Below, one piece after another: positions 12,727 through 23,844 of a stretch of DNA of 64,000 nucleotides (position 1 is the first letter of the stretch; every line of letters begins with the position of its first letter). The translations under genes were made by a program, and so were the position numbers. The stretch spans positions 24,530,963 to 24,594,962 of the forward strand of contig OZ020269.1 of the NCBI GenBank assembly GCA_963971225.1, in the 5' to 3' direction. The notes beneath the pieces were generated by a model that saw only the letters and a program-made list of their open reading frames with translations, was not told the origin of the DNA and did not search any database. The stretch comes from Melieria omissa (Eukaryota > Arthropoda > Insecta > Diptera > Ulidiidae).

Positions 12727-13468
12727 TCAGGTGTACAACTTTGCTTCCGCCGTTTTTTTCCAAAATTAAAAGCTTTATTGCGAAAAAGTGCTTACTTATT
12801 CTTATTCAAAGTATTGTCCGTCGCTAGCGACAACTTTCTCCCATCTTTCCGGCAATTTTCGGATCCCGGCTCGAAAAAAGGAGTCCTCTTTTGACGCTAT
12901 CCATGAAGCAATCCATTTTTCCAGTTCCTCGAAGGATTGAAAATGTTGATCTGCCAGGCCGTGTGCCATCGAACGGAATAGGTGGAAGTCAGAAGGGGCG
13001 ACATCTGGGGAAGACGGCGGGTGGGGCAAGACATCCCATTTCAGCGTTTCCAGGTACTTTTTGACCACTTTTGCGACGTGAGGCCGAGCATTGTCGTGTT
13101 GGAGGATGACTTTGTCATGTCGCTCTTGATATTGTGGCCGCTGTTGAAACCACTCCCGACACGTTCTTTCACTCAGAGCAGCATCACCGTAAGTTTCTGA
13201 GAGCATTCGATGCGCTTCAGCTGCATTTTTTTTCGAATTGTAACAGAAAAGTAAAACTTCCCGCAAATGGCGAGAATTGGGCACATAAACGGACATTTTC
13301 GAACGTGAATAATACGAAAACAAGAACAACTGTCACTGAAACGGCGATGACAATTCGTTAGGCACTGTCCACACTCACTTTAAAGGCATTACCATCTATG
13401 TATTTCAACCAGCCTCAGCCGGTACAGCCACCTATCGGAAAACGGCGGAAGCAAAGTTGTACACCTGA
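12727..13468 (-). mobile_element. Mos1-like mariner deletion derivative, copy 1 (742 bp)
   Basis: Inverted repeats TCAGGTGTACAACTTTGCTT... mark both ends, with TA at each side (12725-12726 and 13469-13470). Full mariners are about 1.3 kb, so some 550 bp of the transposase are missing. The termini and the protein (MSVYVPNS start, WEKVVASDGQYFE end) resemble the mauritiana subfamily that includes Mos1. A second copy lies at 30658-31397 in the opposite orientation. Confidence 0.9.
12802..13296 (-). CDS. Truncated mariner transposase: DNA-binding head fused in frame to catalytic tail
   Basis: This is a 164-residue open frame from the ATG of MSVYVPNSRHLREV, the conserved mariner start; the frame is open further upstream but does not match the family. 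Residues 1 to about 58 are the N-terminal helix-turn-helix (KNAAEAHRMLSETYGDAALS, CREWFQ). An internal deletion then joins this in frame to RPQYQERHDKVILQHDNARPH. The second and third catalytic acids of the DD34D triad are present (HDN and SPDVAPSDFHLF, with exactly 34 residues between the two Asp), and the C-terminus LPERWEKVVASDGQYFE is complete. The first catalytic Asp is lost, so transposition activity is not expected. A DNA-binding, possibly inhibitory, product is conceivable but unproven. Confidence 0.8.
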   Translation of the reverse strand: MSVYVPNSRHLREVLLFCYNSKKNAAEAHRMLSETYGDAALSERTCREWFQQRPQYQERHDKVILQHDNARPHVAKVVKKYLETLKWDVLPHPPSSPDVAPSDFHLFRSMAHGLADQHFQSFEELEKWIASWIASKEDSFFRAGIRKLPERWEKVVASDGQYFE

Positions 13469-16400
13469 TAGTTTAACCCTTTGCCTATTTTGTTGTCATA
13501 AAGCAACATGCTACTTTGAGGACTTCTGAATATTTTATTATTAGAATAGTTTGAAGTTAAGAATAATACGAAGTTAATGAACTGAATACACTGTGCCACA
13601 AGAAACCACTTTTGTTGAGAACCATCCAAAAGATTATAAAAAAATCTATTATTGTATTATATATTAAAATTATATATTAAATTAAATTATATATTAAGAT
13701 TTTAAAAAGTATACATTTTTTAAAGGATTTTCTTAAATATTGTTGGTTGTGCCATGATGAAGATTTGGATATGTAATGAAACAGGGAACTTGTCGCCTTT
13801 AGACTATATTTCCCATCTTGAAATTTTAGGACCAAAATAACAGTAACCTCAAATAACAGCAACCTTCGATATCTTTGAGGTTTTTTAGCGAATCCTTTTG
13901 AAAAAAAATATATGTTTGGGATCTCGGTCTGTAATGTTATACTTCAAACTTTTATTCTTCTATCTTTATTGGTTTAGAGTAAAAAAAAGTTAATTTTCAT
14001 TCATAAGCAAGAAATTAGTATGGAATACGCTTAACTCTTTGTGTATAAAATTAGATAGAAAAACATAATTTTGAGGTCTTATGTTGCATGTTACTTATTG
14101 ATATCGTTGGGTCCTGGAAGTTTGAAAAGGATAATTTACTAAAAAAGCGACAAGTTTCCTCTTTTATTTCATATCCATTTTTTCATCATTGCGCAGCCAG
14201 AAATATTAAAATAAATTCTTAGAAATATGTTTGTCCTTGAAATTCTAAATCTCTTCTAAAAGCACAACAGATGAGAAAATGAAAAAATTAGTACGACAGG
14301 ACTTTGAATAACCGCAATATCATCTTTTGGATGAGTCGAAATAAAAACAATTTTTTAATATAATTTTAAACTGTTTATGATTTTGTGTGTTTGCAGTTCT
14401 TTTCACACACATTAAACAAGCAAAATTAAACATAAATTGAATTACACATTTGCGGCCAAGAATAAATAAGTTTCTTTAACAATCTTCATGCACCTTTAGA
14501 CAGAAAGGGCCAACTTGTAAAGTGCTTCTACGAAAAGTGAAAAGGTGGTTCGAGCGCTTCCGACTGCGGTCCATTTGGTGTTGGTGGTAAAAGTGAAGAT
14601 TGCAGACCAGCTGACAAGTGCGGCCAAGTGTGTTTATTTACAGCTGTCAAAGATTCAATTCAAGTTGCAGCTTCTCTGGACTGCAGCTTCTACACTTGAA
14701 TGAAAAACAAACACACACACAGACACTCACACACACACGCATAGTTTATCTAAGACTCACTTGGGACCCATAGAAGAAGCAGAAGAATTTGTTGCAATGG
14801 CATTTGAAATCCCACTTTTTATGATTGTTTTTGGTTTTGATTTTTTTTTTATTTTTTTGTTGGGTGTTGCTTCTGTTTTTTTTTTAATTTATTTTACTTT
14901 ACTTTATACAAAGTTTTTTATTAATTATTTTTGTTTTTAATTTTCATGCTTAATTGCTCTAGAAGTAATAATGTTGTTATTGTTATTGTTGTAGCAAAAT
15001 TGTTTGACTTGAGTTTTGTGCGTAAAGCAACTTTTGCTTTTCAAACTGCTGTTTTGTTGTTGTTGTTGTTTTTGTTAGAGTACCTCATCTGTGTCATGCA
15101 ACATGCGGGTCACAATGCCGCCATAGTACAATTTTTTACAATTGTTTTGCTTTTCATGATTGTTTTGGTTTTCTTTTCCTTATTTGTTTTTAGTTTTTTC
15201 AGTTTTATTTGTTTTGTTTTTGTAATTTCGAGAGTACGCGCATTTTACGTTTTTTACTGCTTAGCTTTAGTAAATTTTTTTGTAATTTATTTGCGTTTGA
15301 ATGGAGAATGGGAACTTTCGTTTTTCAATTTTCATTCCCAGTTTCAATGTTTGGTTTGCACACTGCCAACTAATTCAGCCCACAGTGGCTCTTAAGTTCT
15401 TCAGCTGCTTTTGTAATGTGGCTGCTATTGTTGTTTTTGGTTTTCTTTTTCCTTTTTCATGATTAGTTTTTTCTTATTTTTCCTTTAGGAAAGTGTGGCT
15501 CCCACAACTCAGTTGGCCACCTACCAGCTGTCATTATGAATCAATGGCAATAAAAAATGTTTGTAAATTTTTATTATTAAAAAAAAAGAAAATAATAAAA
15601 TAAACTACCAGCTGTCATTATGAATCAATGGCAATAAATCTAAACAATTTGTAAATTTTTATTATTGAATTAAAAGAAAATAATAAAATTCGTGGGAAGC
15701 CAGTTGCCATCACAGGCGGACAGGAAGTGGTGCTTCAATGCCACCAATCAACAATCGGCCACTGGTCATTGGCCTCTCTTATGATCTCAATCGACTGCGC
15801 AAGACTTCTTTGTTTTCACTTTCACAATCGTAAATTTTCAACCAAATTGCGAACACGAGAACGCCAAATAAAGACGGCGGCCGCATTGCCTAACGGCGCG
15901 CAGGCGTATTACGAAACGGCAACGGCGCTCAGTCGGCTTCCGCGCGTACGTGGTTTTGGGGTGTGGCACGTTTCTTGTTGCCGTTCAATCTGATAATTTG
16001 TCTGATTTAGTTGCACGTTAATTGCCAATAATTTTCGGTTTTTTGAAAATTCACTAAAAAGCATTATGCAAATTTTCTGCACACAATTGATACGAAATTT
16101 CTCTTTTGCTTTCGCGCCGATTCAGTTTGATTATTTTGCATTTTTAGTTACATTTTGAATTTTTGGTATTTCTATAAGCAAGTCCATAATTTTGTTCAAT
16201 AGTGATTGGTGGGTTTTGCAATGTCATAAATTAATTACTTGAATGCCCTGAAATAGTCAAATGCAGCTGTGAAAGTGTGTGATGGCTGAGTTCGAAGAGG
16301 GAATGTCATGGAATGTGACGAGGGAAAATGTTACCGATTTTTATTTATAAGCATTTTTTGAATATTAAAAAGTAAAATTAGTTATAATTTTTTTAATATA

Positions 16401-16860
16401 GGAATATATTTTTCTATTACTTACGTAATCGGACATTTTTTGTTAATATTTCTACCTAAACTTGGTTCGAAAAACTAAAGTGCATTAAAATTTCAAAAAA
16501 CGAAAAAACACGTGTCGAATTATTTCTTACTAAGAGTACTTTCACCTAGTTTCGAGTCAATAGGCTCATTAAATCGATTTTTCTTCTTACAACATTTTAA
16601 CCCATTTTATTGCGCCTTTAGACCCCGAATCTCAAAAAATCTTGTGATGATCCCGAAGGTTCATTTTTTTAAGATTTAACAACAGTTCAAATTTCGTGAT
16701 GATGAATCAGTTTGTCAGTCAATCAATCCATGGTTAAATAATGATTATGGGCTAATAACAATTTTTTAAGAATTATGAACTCACAACTAAAAACCTATCA
16801 AAGTTTAGAAATTCCTATTAACTATGGCGATTTCAGACAACGTACAACGAAAACAATTCT
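13469..16860. other. Gene-free AT-rich region
   Basis: No gene is recognised. Contents are a CA-rich run near 14708-14742, long T-rich stretches near 14830-15300 whose open frames encode only Phe/Leu/Val-rich peptides, and a tandem duplication listed separately. Confidence 0.55.
15521..15690. repeat. Tandem duplication of about 84 bp
   Basis: CTACCAGCTGTCATTATGAA begins at 15521 and again at 15605, followed in both by TCAATGGCAATAAA, TTTGTAAATTTTTATTATT and AAAGAAAATAATAAAAT. The two units differ by small indels. Confidence 0.85.
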
Positions 16861-17430
16861 TTGATTGATTGATTTGACTTGACTTGATTTGACTTTATTT
16901 GCTTTGATATGATTTGTTTTGATTTGATTTGATTTGATTTGATTTGATTTGATTTGTTTTGATTTGTTTTGATTTGATTTGATTTGATTTCATTTGATTT
17001 GATTTGATTTGATTTGATTTGATTTGATTTGATTTGATTTGATTTGATATGATTTTTTATGATTTGATATGATTTCATATGGTTTGATAAGATTTTATTT
17101 TATTTTACTTTATTTTATTTTTATTTTATTTTATTTTATTTTATTTTATTTTATTTTATTTTATTTTATTTTATTTTATTTTATTTTATTTTATTTTATT
17201 TTATTTTATTTTATTTTATTTTACTTTGTTTTATTTGATTTGGTTTCATTGGTTTAATTGGATTTGATTCAAATAGATTGATTTGATTTGATTTGATTTG
17301 ATTGATTAATTGATTGATCGATTAGTTTGATTTTATTTGATTTGATTTGGTTTCATTTGTTTAATTGGATTGATTATTTGTTATTTGATTGGATTTAATT
17401 TGATTTGAATTGTTTGACTTGATTGATTAA
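16861..17430. repeat. Compound (TTTGA)n / (TTTTA)n pentanucleotide array
   Basis: GATTT units run to about 17090, TTTTA units from about 17093 to 17225, then degenerate GATTT/GATTG units to about 17430. The predicted peptides (Lys/Ser/Asn/Gln one way, Phe/Ile/Leu/Tyr the other) are repeat artefacts. Confidence 0.92.
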
Positions 17431-18550
17431 GTTTAATGCGACGAAGTACAAAAAGTTGACTGACGCTAACAGCTGCCAAACAAAAACTAATGATGCAATC
17501 CCGCTCAAAATTTGACAAAGATGTCAGTTAAGGTCCTACGGACCTAAAAAAAAACACATACAATTCTTTATGGCTCATCACTTTTTCAATCAAAATTTTT
17601 GGACGAACGAGTACAACGACCACCGAAAGCAAGTTTCGCTTTTCTTCAATAACTTACAAATCGCTATGCATTTGTTTTCTTTCAGTGCTATTTACACTTT
17701 CATAGCCGATTCACAAAAACACCAAACCAATTTAAACTTTTTGGCAACACTGCACTGACTTAACACCGCAAAAAATGTGTGATTTATTATTTGCATTGGG
17801 TTTCGTTAAGTTTTGGCCAAATTTCACTTTCCATGAATTGGTTTTTATTGATGTTTTATATGCCATGTTATGTTTTTATGTGTTTTCTACTTAATGTAAT
17901 AAAAAGTGGTTATTGTTTGTGGCATTTCTTGGTAATTGAAAATTTTATATGAAATACGTGCTTAGTGTACGTGTAATTGTTATTGGCGCTCAGTGGTGTG
18001 CAATGACACTGAAGCTGACTGGACACGGTGTATCAGTGACAATCAGTTATCACATGTTGTAAAATTTATATTAATGAGCGTTCATTTTGATCAGAAAAAG
18101 CAAATAATTTAAAGGTAAACAGCCAAGTTGATAAATTTCAAACTAAAAAATTATTGACATATTTTATTTGATTTCGAGATTAGCGTTTCTATTTATTATA
18201 CCAGGTGTGAGTTGCTACATTTGGCAATCATAAAGAAAAATATTGTTTATATTAAAAGCTTTTGCATGACATCGATCATGCTGATTTGGCTAGATTGATT
18301 GGATTGACTGGACTGACCTATTGTTAGAAAGCTGGAGAGTTCTACTACAAAAAATAATACAAAATTTGGGGAAACCATCAATTTTTGTTTAGGAACTAGG
18401 CTTGAGAGAAACGCTGACGCTGATAGAAACGCTGACGTGTACATGAATTTTCGATTTTTTGATCTTTTGGTCGATATATTTACTGGGTCGATCCATAGTT
18501 AGAAAGCTGGAAAGTTCTAGTACAAACAAAGTGCAAATTTAAGGCAGTCA
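17431..18550. other. Gene-free spacer with a short palindrome and a split direct repeat
   Basis: No gene is recognised. A palindromic AAGGTCCTACGGACCT lies near 17533-17548; it resembles motifs inside the TTAA element at 22929-29913. TAGAAAGCTGG and AGTTCTA recur about 178 bp apart (near 18325 and 18502), just before the hexanucleotide array. Confidence 0.5.
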
Positions 18551-20614
18551 GTATTAGTATTAGTATTAGTATTAGTATTAGTATTAGTATTAGTATTAGT
18601 ATTAGTATTAGTATTAGTATTAGTATTAGTATTAGTATTAGTATTAGTATTAGTATTAGTATTAGTATTAGTATTAGTATTAGTATTAGTATTAGTATTA
18701 GTATTAGTATTAGTATTAGTATTAGTATTAGTATTAGTATTAGTATTAGTATTAGTATTAGTATTAGTATTAGTATTAGTATTAGTATTAGTATTAGTAT
18801 TAGTATTAGTATTAGTATTAGTATTAGTATTAGTATTAGTATTAGTATTAGTATTAGTATTAGTATTAGTATTAGTATTAGTATTAGTATTAGTATTAGT
18901 ATTAGTATTAGTATTAGTATTAGTATTAGTATTAGTATTAGTATTAGTATTAGTATTAGTATTAGTATTAGTATTAGTATTAGTATTAGTATTAGTATTA
19001 GTATTAGTATTAGTATTAGTATTAGTATTAGTATTAGTATTAGTATTAGTATTAGTATTAGTATTAGTATTAGTATTAGTATTAGTATTAGTATTAGTAT
19101 TAGTATTAGTATTAGTATTAGTATTAGTATTAGTATTAGTATTAGTATTAGTATTAGTATTAGTATTAGTATTAGTATTAGTATTAGTATTAGTATTAGT
19201 ATTAGTATTAGTATTAGTATTAGTATTAGTATTAGTATTAGTATTAGTATTAGTATTAGTATTAGTATTAGTATTAGTATTAGTATTAGTATTAGTATTA
19301 GTATTAGTATTAGTATTAGTATTAGTATTAGTATTAGTATTAGTATTAGTATTAGTATTAGTATTAGTATTAGTATTAGTATTAGTATTAGTATTAGTAT
19401 TAGTATTAGTATTAGTATTAGTATTAGTATTAGTATTAGTATTAGTATTAGTATTAGTATTAGTATTAGTATTAGTATTAGTATTAGTATTAGTATTAGT
19501 ATTAGTATTAGTATTAGTATTAGTATTAGTATTAGTATTAGTATTAGTATTAGTATTAGTATTAGTATTAGTATTAGTATTAGTATTAGTATTAGTATTA
19601 GTATTAGTATTAGTATTAGTATTAGTATTAGTATTAGTATTAGTATTAGTATTAGTATTAGTATTAGTATTAGTATTAGTATTAGTATTAGTATTAGTAT
19701 TAGTATTAGTATTAGTATTAGTATTAGTATTAGTATTAGTATTAGTATTAGTATTAGTATTAGTATTAGTATTAGTATTAGTATTAGTATTAGTATTAGT
19801 ATTAGTATTAGTATTAGTATTAGTATTAGTATTAGTATTAGTATTAGTATTAGTATTAGTATTAGTATTAGTATTAGTATTAGTATTAGTATTAGTATTA
19901 GTATTAGTATTAGTATTAGTATTAGTATTAGTATTAGTATTAGTATTAGTATTAGTATTAGTATTAGTATTAGTATTAGTATTAGTATTAGTATTAGTAT
20001 TAGTATTAGTATTAGTATTAGTATTAGTATTAGTATTAGTATTAGTATTAGTATTAGTATTAGTATTAGTATTAGTATTAGTATTAGTATTAGTATTAGT
20101 ATTAGTATTAGTATTAGTATTAGTATTAGTATTAGTATTAGTATTAGTATTAGTATTAGTATTAGTATTAGTATTAGTATTAGTATTAGTATTAGTATTA
20201 GTATTAGTATTAGTATTAGTATTAGTATTAGTATTAGTATTAGTATTAGTATTAGTATTAGTATTAGTATTAGTATTAGTATTAGTATTAGTATTAGTAT
20301 TAGTATTAGTATTAGTATTAGTATTAGTATTAGTATTAGTATTAGTATTAGTATTAGTATTAGTATTAGTATTAGTATTAGTATTAGTATTAGTATTAGT
20401 ATTAGTATTAGTATTAGTATTAGTATTAGTATTAGTATTAGTATTAGTATTAGTATTAGTATTAGTATTAGTATTAGTATTAGTATTAGTATTAGTATTA
20501 GTATTAGTATTAGTATTAGTATTAGTATTAGTATTAGTATTAGTATTAGTATTAGTATTAGTATTAGTATTAGTATTAGTATTAGTATTAGTATTAGTAT
20601 TAGTATTAGTATTA
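18551..20614. repeat. Perfect (ATTAGT)344 hexanucleotide array, 2,064 bp
   Basis: Every line from 18551 to 20614 shows the same six-base unit with no substitution I can find; it breaks only at ATTATCTATG (20611). The length is exactly 344 units. The long minus-strand open frame encodes only alternating Asn-Thr and is an artefact of the repeat. Confidence 0.97.
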
Positions 20615-22928
20615 TCTATGAAATAAATAAACTTAATTGGAAAAAAGGATCTTATTTCTGCCTCTTCTCCAAAATATTTTCTGTCCAAATGTTTTTACAT
20701 GTTGTGAAATATTTATGGTAACACAAAACACGTCTCAACTTTTTATAAAGAAATTATTCATTGTTCAATGCAAAACAATTTAGATTCATTTTAGCTTCTA
20801 AACAATAATCCAAAACCATTTAGAAAGTGATTGAAATTGAACAAAAAATGATTTTGTTTATCGACAAACTCTCACGGTTGTGTGCAACTTGTTAACAAAT
20901 TATTAAAAGATCAAAATAAAAAATTACTGACAATAATGAGACAACCAAAACAAGCGGCAAAGAATTAAAGACAACGGCTGGCAGGCGCACAAATGTGAGC
21001 GCCGACGTGTGGCCTGACTTGTCGATAAATGTGAGAAGAAAGTGAAATAAAGTTAAGTGATGTGAAGTGTCGGCTGAGCTGCCAAAACGTGCACCAACCA
21101 ATTGAAACATTGCACCGTTGCGGCCATTGTTGTGGCCGTTGCAGTCCGTGTAATGATGATGTGCACACAACAACAATGCTGGCCGAATGTGTGTTGTGTA
21201 CAACAAAATGTTTTACACAAAAGCGCAATTGGTCAAATGATTGAATGCGCTGCTACAAACCCATAAACAGGCTTGAAGAGATCATTGGATCGTCACACAT
21301 TAAAAACGCGGCGGTGGTGGGGACAAGGGCTGCAGTGTTGTTGCAGCGGCACCCAGCAATTACGCTGGGTGTATGCAAATGCTGCTGCTTGGTGTTGTTG
21401 GTGCTGCTGCGCTGATGTGGCTTTTTGTTGGGCTTTGGCGACCCGCTGACCGCACAGTTTGTGCCGCAACTGCCACGCAATGCCGAAAGCGAAAGTCGTT
21501 TTTGTTGTCACCTTTTCACTGCAACTTATGTTGTTACTTTCCTTGGCCGCGCACTATCGAGTGGAATCATTGGAAAACCGACGTGGTCGTTGTTTGTCGG
21601 TGACTCCTGTCATAATGACAGGTTGGAGCTCTGAAGCGCGCAGCAGATGGCACGTTTAGTTTTTCCCAGGCACTTTGGGATTTTGAGTTCATTGCTTTCG
21701 GGGCCGAGTGGCGGCGGCCTTCCGTGCCTGCTGCCCAAGCGATAAGATCGCCTCAACTGTGTACCTCGATTTGGGCTTTGTTTGTTGTTTTTTGTTGTTC
21801 GGCGTGGGCGTCTCTATTGCTGACAACATGCTCGTCATGCGCCGGCAATTCTGGCCAAAGCAAGCAAAAGTGAAATAAATCACCGGCAAAGCCACATTGA
21901 AATGTCGAGCAATGGAAAATAAGTAAAAGCGACAAGTTCCTCGTCGATTTCCCTGCGCATTGTTTACGATGGACGCACACCTAGAATCTCAAATGCACTG
22001 TGGCCGTGGCAACACCCAACGTGACACAGAGACGCGCTCGCAGTGTCATCTGCACGTCTGGCGCGCGCACTTGTCGTCAGCTGCATGCCCCCCGAACACA
22101 CTTGGCTGGAACTTCACTTTCATTTGTCTGCAGGAATTTTTATGTCGCTTGCGTGCATCAGTTTCTGCTTCTACATTTTATTATTGCTTTGCTTTTCCCT
22201 CAACTGCATTGCTGCATGTCTGGAATTTTCAATACAAATTCACATCAAATGCAAATCAAAGTCGCAGCAATGTCTGCAGATTAAAAGAAAAAATATGAAA
22301 AGTATTCCACAATGCGCCCAACATGTGTACAACAATTTTTGTTGTTGCTCTTTTAGTTAGTCGACGGGCATGTAAATTGCGGAAAATCCCGCACATTTTT
22401 CCAAGTCATCAAAGCTCGTTCGTCTCATTGGCTCGGCGTTGGTGTCAAAAATGTGTCAATAGAAAGTTTGACGTGTTTGGTAAATTCATGCACGTTGCTT
22501 TGTCGGCAAATGCGATCGGCATTGCCAATTCAACTCACAACTCACTGCACTGCACTGCACTGGTCATCATTTGTGACCTATGCAACTGCCACATTGTTGT
22601 TGTGTGCTTCATGAGAAGTCAAATTTATTGTTTTATTATTTGATTTATTAGCAAAGAAATTGTTGCCTGACCTTTGTTAGAACTTGATGTGATTACTCAG
22701 TGGAGAATGTGAAGGTGTGGGAGATTTGGCTGCCAAGCGTTGCATACTTTTGTGCTGTGGAACTGATTTCAGTTAACTCTCCGTTAGAGGGAGAGTAGTT
22801 GTAAAATAAGATTTACTGCACTTCAAGCACAAATTGATGCATACTTTTGGGATGAATTTGGGATAAAACTTTTGATGTGAATTCTTCAAGTGAAGTGCAC
22901 TTTTTTGCAATGATTTTGGAGCTTTTAA
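20615..22928. other. Gene-free region, less AT-rich than its surroundings
   Basis: From about 20940 to 22600 GC content is visibly higher and open frames appear on both strands, but none shows a domain, signal peptide or splice structure I recognise. It may contain conserved non-coding DNA or an unrecognised exon of a neighbouring gene. I cannot support either. Confidence 0.45.
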
Positions 22929-23404
22929 CACTCCGATAACCGATAATTTTTTACACGGTCAAAGCCCAACAAGGTCCCCAGGGACCTTTTTTGTAATATT
23001 GCATATAAGATGTGTAATTTTATAATGTAGGGTTACAAAATGTGTGTAGATGTGTTTGGAGAGCAAAAAAGTTAAGCTTCGTGTATATTTTTTTGTAAAC
23101 ACATGTGTATTTGTTACTACAGACAGATAGGTAAAAACGTATACAATACAAAATAATTGCATTTAGTTGCCTAACTTTGCTTTAGCTGTTCATGCATCTA
23201 TGCCGCTGCAAGTATGGCATTTTTTTTTTAGAGTAATGGGTTTTTATATATATTTACTTTTATTTTTATTCAGTTTTTCATCATTTGTATATATACTTAG
23301 GCAATACCTTCAGCCATTATCAAATTAATAATGGAGTTTGATCATCGTCGTCGGAGTCAGCTTTAACCGCCAGAGTGACATTCAGTTCAACTTCAGCATC
23401 ATAT

Positions 23405-23833
23405 TGTTACGAAATTCCACAGTTCGTTATCGACGGTTCGTTTTGATTGTATTTGAAAATAAAACAACTTCAGTTACTCAGCAAAAATCAACAATCAGAA
23501 ACTAACTTTATTTACGGAATTTACACTTCGCTTGTATCTACACTTGTTACCACTTTGCTTGCTTAACACAGACTCGACCCCTTGCGCTGCCACTGCTGCT
23601 TTTATACTACTTTTCTTATCGCGCCGAAGTTTCTTGCAACTTCTAATTGGAAAGCGCTCGACCATTCTCGCACAGCCCATTTCGAGAACCATCCCTGCCA
23701 TATCGGACTATACCAAGCGAATTTATAACAGTTTTGCTGTACTTCACAGTGCATGCCTAAAAGTATGCTTGGAAAACATTCGTGCGGAGAAGGCATTCCC
23801 GTACACTGCGGCACGGAATTTCTCATCGTATCA
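23405..23833 (-). repeat. 3' LTR of the gypsy element
   Basis: 429 bp, TGTTAC...GTATCA on the plus strand (TGATAC...GTAACA on the element's own strand). An AATAAA polyadenylation signal on the element strand lies at 23507-23512. It is the downstream LTR because gag and pol read right to left. Confidence 0.93.
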
Positions 23834-23844
23834 CTGCCCATCAC

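Noticed and set aside
18517..20688. A 723-codon open frame of alternating Asn-Thr
   Set aside because: It is a direct translation of the perfect hexanucleotide array. The ends show no gene structure.
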